From: Planctomycetota bacterium
Lineage (GTDB): Bacteria > Planctomycetota > Phycisphaerae > UBA1845 > UTPLA1
Direction of reading: 5' to 3'
Length of the DNA: 7,163 bases
NCBI GenBank assembly: GCA_027295245.1
Contig: JAPULF010000436.1
Location: forward strand, 1-7,163
In this document: piece after piece, positions 5,784 through 7,163 of the stretch
Position numbering within the stretch: the first letter of the stretch is position 1
Layout: each line of letters begins with the position of its first letter
Notes under the pieces: generated by a model
What the model was told of the DNA's origin: nothing
What the model saw: the letters and a program-made list of their open reading frames with translations, nothing else
Database searches by the model: none
Made by a program: the position numbers and the translations under genes

Positions 5784-7163
5784 CTACTGGGTGTCGTCGT
5801 AATAGGTGCTGTCCGACCGTAGCACGATATCAGGCAGGATCGGAAAATTCGGCTGCCCGAAGAACCGCTCCTCCCGGAAACACCCGCTGCGGTCAAAAGT
5901 CACTTCGCTCCGCTGGACGTACCTGCCGTTCTCGTCGATCAGGGCGATATACGCCGTGAATACGTCCGAACGCGTCGTCAACAGGTTCGCCCACCGCGAA
6001 AGGAGAACGTCGCGCCCTCGCAGGCCGCCCGCCCCGAACTCCGGCGTCGGCGTCGTATCGAACTTCATCGGCACGTATTCGATCAGGGGCTTGAGTCCGT
6101 CGGTTGTGTCCCGGTTGCCACGGACCCGAAAATCGGGCGAGAATGGGTTGTCCACACCGACCGCAGGCCACTTCGTGTTGACACGGTGATGATCCAACGA
6201 GATCGTCCCGTCGTCCTCGTAGCGATCGATTCGGAACGCACTGTTGTTTCCGCCCGATAGTGCGTCGTGCATCTTCGATTCGTTCAGATGGACCAAGTCC
6301 GCGACGCTCTGGAAGGGGCCGCCCGACGCGCCCTGCTTCAGGCTCGCCACGGCGACCACCGGACTCATTCCGAGGCCTTGGAGTTGGACCGGCACCGGCC
6401 GGTTTTCGCGCCACGCCACAATGGCCGAGGCCATGTCCCAGAACAACTTGGGATTGGCCCTGAAGTTCGCCTGATGGTCAGCACCGGTGGGGAAATCCGG
6501 GGGAAAAGCGTACTGGAGGTATTCCGGCGAATTCGGAAGCAGGGTCATGAACGGTACGGTCCGGAGGACCGAGAGCGGCGCAGTATTGATATTCGGCCGG
6601 CCGGCCCGGCGGAATAGAACGGCGAGACCTTCATCGCCCTCGTCGAAATCTCCGTCGCCGTCGTTATCGATCCCGTCGGTATCAAAATCCTGCGTCGAGA
6701 AAAAGCTGAATAGCTGCCGCGTCCACTCCTGTCGAAAGTCGATTCGGCCCGCCGTGGGCAGGTCGATACCCGCCTTGAGAAGGGCCGCGAGGTGTTCCGT
6801 GGCCGACCGGGCAAGTGCCAGGTCGGGAATGTTTTGGAATGGACTCGGGCCCAGGATGCCGTTGTCGCGCGTTGGACCCACCAGCAGCATGCGACTGAGT
6901 TCACCGACCGAGTCGAACGCCTCGAAATGCATGCTCTGCGGGTTGCGGATGAAGCCGTCAGGCACTTCATAAGACTGCATCGCCACATCGTCGAAGCAAG
7001 ACCTCGCGGGCCAAACCGATTCGGGAACGGGGTCCAGTTGCGAGAGATTAAGATCTCGCTCGCCGAGCGATTCCCTCGGCGCGGACGTGTCCGGCGGCGG
7101 ATTGCCGTCCACCTCGTCTTCGCCGTAGTATTGCCACGCCGTGGTGAAGCGCCATCCCGAATG
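5784..7163 (-). CDS. GspK-like secretion/pilus protein with acidic Ca-binding-like loop, 5' end outside window
   Basis: The frame is open to the right edge; 459 residues are visible, numbered from the edge, and end at TAG 5784. No internal start is needed: coding-like sequence continues past the GTG at 7112. R-P-N-I-N-T-A-P-L-S-V-L at 189-200 matches the hallmark of GspK (minor pseudopilin of type II secretion), where P-x-N-I-N-T-A opens a helix-hairpin-helix-like element. G-G-P-F-Q-S-V-A-D-L at 281-290 corresponds to the second such element. Just before the first is an insertion, D-T-D-G-I-D-N-D-G-D-G-D-F-D-E at 161-175, like thrombospondin type 3 or dockerin calcium loops. The C-terminal part (about 395-430, V-F-T-A-Y-I-A-L-I-D-E-N-G) looks like a beta-rich domain. 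The visible part alone exceeds E. coli GspK (about 330 residues). If GspK-like, it would cap the pseudopilus tip; the prepilin leader would lie outside the window. It sits upstream of the large pseudopilin on the same strand. Confidence 0.75.
   Translation of the reverse strand, partial: HSGWRFTTAWQYYGEDEVDGNPPPDTSAPRESLGERDLNLSQLDPVPESVWPARSCFDDVAMQSYEVPDGFIRNPQSMHFEAFDSVGELSRMLLVGPTRDNGILGPSPFQNIPDLALARSATEHLAALLKAGIDLPTAGRIDFRQEWTRQLFSFFSTQDFDTDGIDNDGDGDFDEGDEGLAVLFRRAGRPNINTAPLSVLRTVPFMTLLPNSPEYLQYAFPPDFPTGADHQANFRANPKLFWDMASAIVAWRENRPVPVQLQGLGMSPVVAVASLKQGASGGPFQSVADLVHLNESKMHDALSGGNNSAFRIDRYEDDGTISLDHHRVNTKWPAVGVDNPFSPDFRVRGNRDTTDGLKPLIEYVPMKFDTTPTPEFGAGGLRGRDVLLSRWANLLTTRSDVFTAYIALIDENGRYVQRSEVTFDRSGCFREERFFGQPNFPILPDIVLRSDSTYYDDTQ

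Overview
The window is GC-rich bacterial DNA and most likely comes from a planctomycete or a close relative. Three things point that way. The phosphoglycerate kinase has a [10 protein letters not shown] variant of the usual N-D-A-F-G-T-A-H-R stretch. There are several separate prepilin-type (pseudopilin) genes with large, unusual C-terminal domains. A secretion-type protein carries a D-x-D-G-x-D-N-D-G-D-G acidic loop. The assignment rests on recalled family features, not on a search.

Layout, left to right. Positions 1-752 (minus) hold most of a class I (FbaB/DhnA-type) fructose-bisphosphate aldolase that runs off the left edge. It diverges, across 55 bp, from a plus-strand family 2 glycosyltransferase with membrane helices (808-2052). 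That gene converges on a minus-strand block, and a 15-bp tandem repeat lies across the convergent 3' ends (about 2061-2105). The minus-strand block, in transcription order, is a small pseudopilin (4560-3961), phosphoglycerate kinase (3983-2742, overlapping the pseudopilin by 23 bp) and a histidine-phosphatase-fold protein (2712-2098) that has lost nearly all of its catalytic residues. Upstream of this block, and separated by a clear intrinsic terminator (4640-4670), is a 323-residue pseudopilin (5664-4693). It has its own good promoter (5725-5753) and a strong Shine-Dalgarno. At the right edge is a GspK-like protein (7163-5784) whose N-terminus lies outside the window.

Two themes therefore sit side by side: lower glycolysis/gluconeogenesis (aldolase, Pgk, a phosphoglycerate-mutase relative) and a type II secretion or type IV pilus-like pseudopilus. 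A pseudopilin reads into pgk with overlapping ends. The most striking object is the phosphoglycerate-mutase-like pseudoenzyme directly behind pgk: the RHG and SHG histidines and both active-site arginines are replaced, while the fold and much of the surrounding motif sequence are kept. No tRNA, rRNA, CRISPR array, transposase or phage gene was seen.
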